Source of the DNA: Pseudomonas vanderleydeniana
GTDB lineage: Bacteria; Pseudomonadota; Gammaproteobacteria; Pseudomonadales; Pseudomonadaceae
NCBI RefSeq assembly: GCF_014268755.2
Contig: NZ_CP077093.1
Location: 3,832,001 to 3,896,000, forward strand
DNA length: 64,000 bases
Direction: 5' to 3'
Part shown: positions 63,803-64,000 of the stretch, in pieces
Layout: every line of letters begins with the position of its first letter
Numbering within the stretch: position 1 is the first letter of the stretch
Position numbers and translations under genes: made by a program
The notes under the pieces: model-generated
What the model saw: the letters and a program-made list of their open reading frames with translations, nothing else
The model's database searches: none
What the model was told of the DNA's origin: nothing

Positions 63803-64000
63803 ATGAATTCGACGACTATCGCCGCCACGTTCCTGCTGGCCATGACCACTGCCGCCAGCGCGGTCGCCGCCGACAAATCGGACCTGGCGCCCTTCCCCAA
63901 GGCAGAAGACGGTTTCACCCGGACGGTGATCCGCGTACCGAAGATGACCAAGGACTCCGATCACCGGGTCGAAATCATCGCCGGCAAGATCCTGCCCGTC
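63803..64000 (+). CDS. eco: Ecotin, periplasmic serine protease inhibitor (N-terminal part)
   Basis: The visible 66 residues begin with a signal peptide (MNSTTIAATFLLAMTTAASA, cleaved near AVAA). They continue DLAPFPKAEDGFTRTVIRVP and DHRVEIIAGKILPV, which follow the ecotin pattern of E. coli (APYPQAEKGMKRQVIQL, then KVELLIGQTLEV). The protein forms dimers that inhibit trypsin-like and elastase-like proteases in the periplasm. The reactive-site loop and the stop codon lie beyond the window. The ribosome binding site is weak. Confidence 0.85.
   Translation, partial: MNSTTIAATFLLAMTTAASAVAADKSDLAPFPKAEDGFTRTVIRVPKMTKDSDHRVEIIAGKILPV

Noticed and set aside
63557..63964. 135-codon minus-strand frame opposite the ecotin start
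   Set aside because: It overlaps the ecotin signal peptide antisense, has many Arg, Gly and Cys and no ribosome binding site.

Overview
The window is a Pseudomonas chromosome segment, most likely from the fluorescens lineage. The basis is high GC with Pseudomonas-type codon use, two families of REP palindromes (one built on GTGGCGAGCGGGCTTGCCCG, one on TGTAGGAGC...GCGAACC), two DUF1652-type small proteins, and an aprA-aprI-aprDEF-lipA type I secretion locus of the kind known from P. fluorescens. No phage, IS, CRISPR, rRNA or tRNA was found. All functional names come from motif recognition by eye; no database search was run.

Left part (1-4.0 kb): two overlapping uncharacterised genes, a small coiled-coil protein, a chemoreceptor with a C-terminal sensor domain, and a DksA-like protein with a degenerate zinc finger. 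From 4.4 to 21.6 kb is a hydrocarbon and fatty-acid catabolic island. On the minus strand it carries FadD, a thiolase, a MaoC hydratase, a two-domain FabG-like reductase, FadE, a FadL-type porin, two PraA/PraB-type secreted proteins, AlkB alkane hydroxylase and an alpha/beta hydrolase. Divergently on the plus strand lie a Baeyer-Villiger-type monooxygenase, an SDR and a ferritin-like metal hydrolase. Together they would take up a long-chain alkane or ester (FadL, Pra), oxidise it (AlkB, BVMO), activate it (FadD) and run beta-oxidation. Four of these genes carry an AANAANAA motif at or near the ribosome binding site, the signature of Crc/Hfq catabolite repression.

21.6-24.4 kb is an EmrAB-type efflux pair. 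24.9-34.3 kb is the lipid A aminoarabinose operon arnC-A-D-T-E-F-ugd, with overlapping start and stop codons throughout, followed by an extra ArnT-like glycosyltransferase. The usual first gene, arnB, is absent.

34.5-46.9 kb is an extracellular-enzyme island, all on the minus strand: three serralysin metalloproteases in tandem, the periplasmic inhibitor AprI, a protease-less RTX protein, the ABC exporter AprDEF and a family I.3 lipase. Five of its genes carry RsmA/RsmE-like sequences over the ribosome binding site. This fits Gac/Rsm control, known for aprA in related strains.

47.4-64 kb holds ordinary accessory and housekeeping genes: an AraC regulator with a LysE exporter, a quaternary-amine binding protein, an HSL-type esterase, a second chemoreceptor, a four-gene polyamine-type cluster (AraC regulator with a SnoaL-like domain, FAD oxidoreductase, cupin, PotF-like binding protein), a UvrD-type helicase, a pirin, phosphoglucomutase, and the start of ecotin. 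A 231-bp tandem duplication between pirin and pgm carries a copy of the pgm 3' end.
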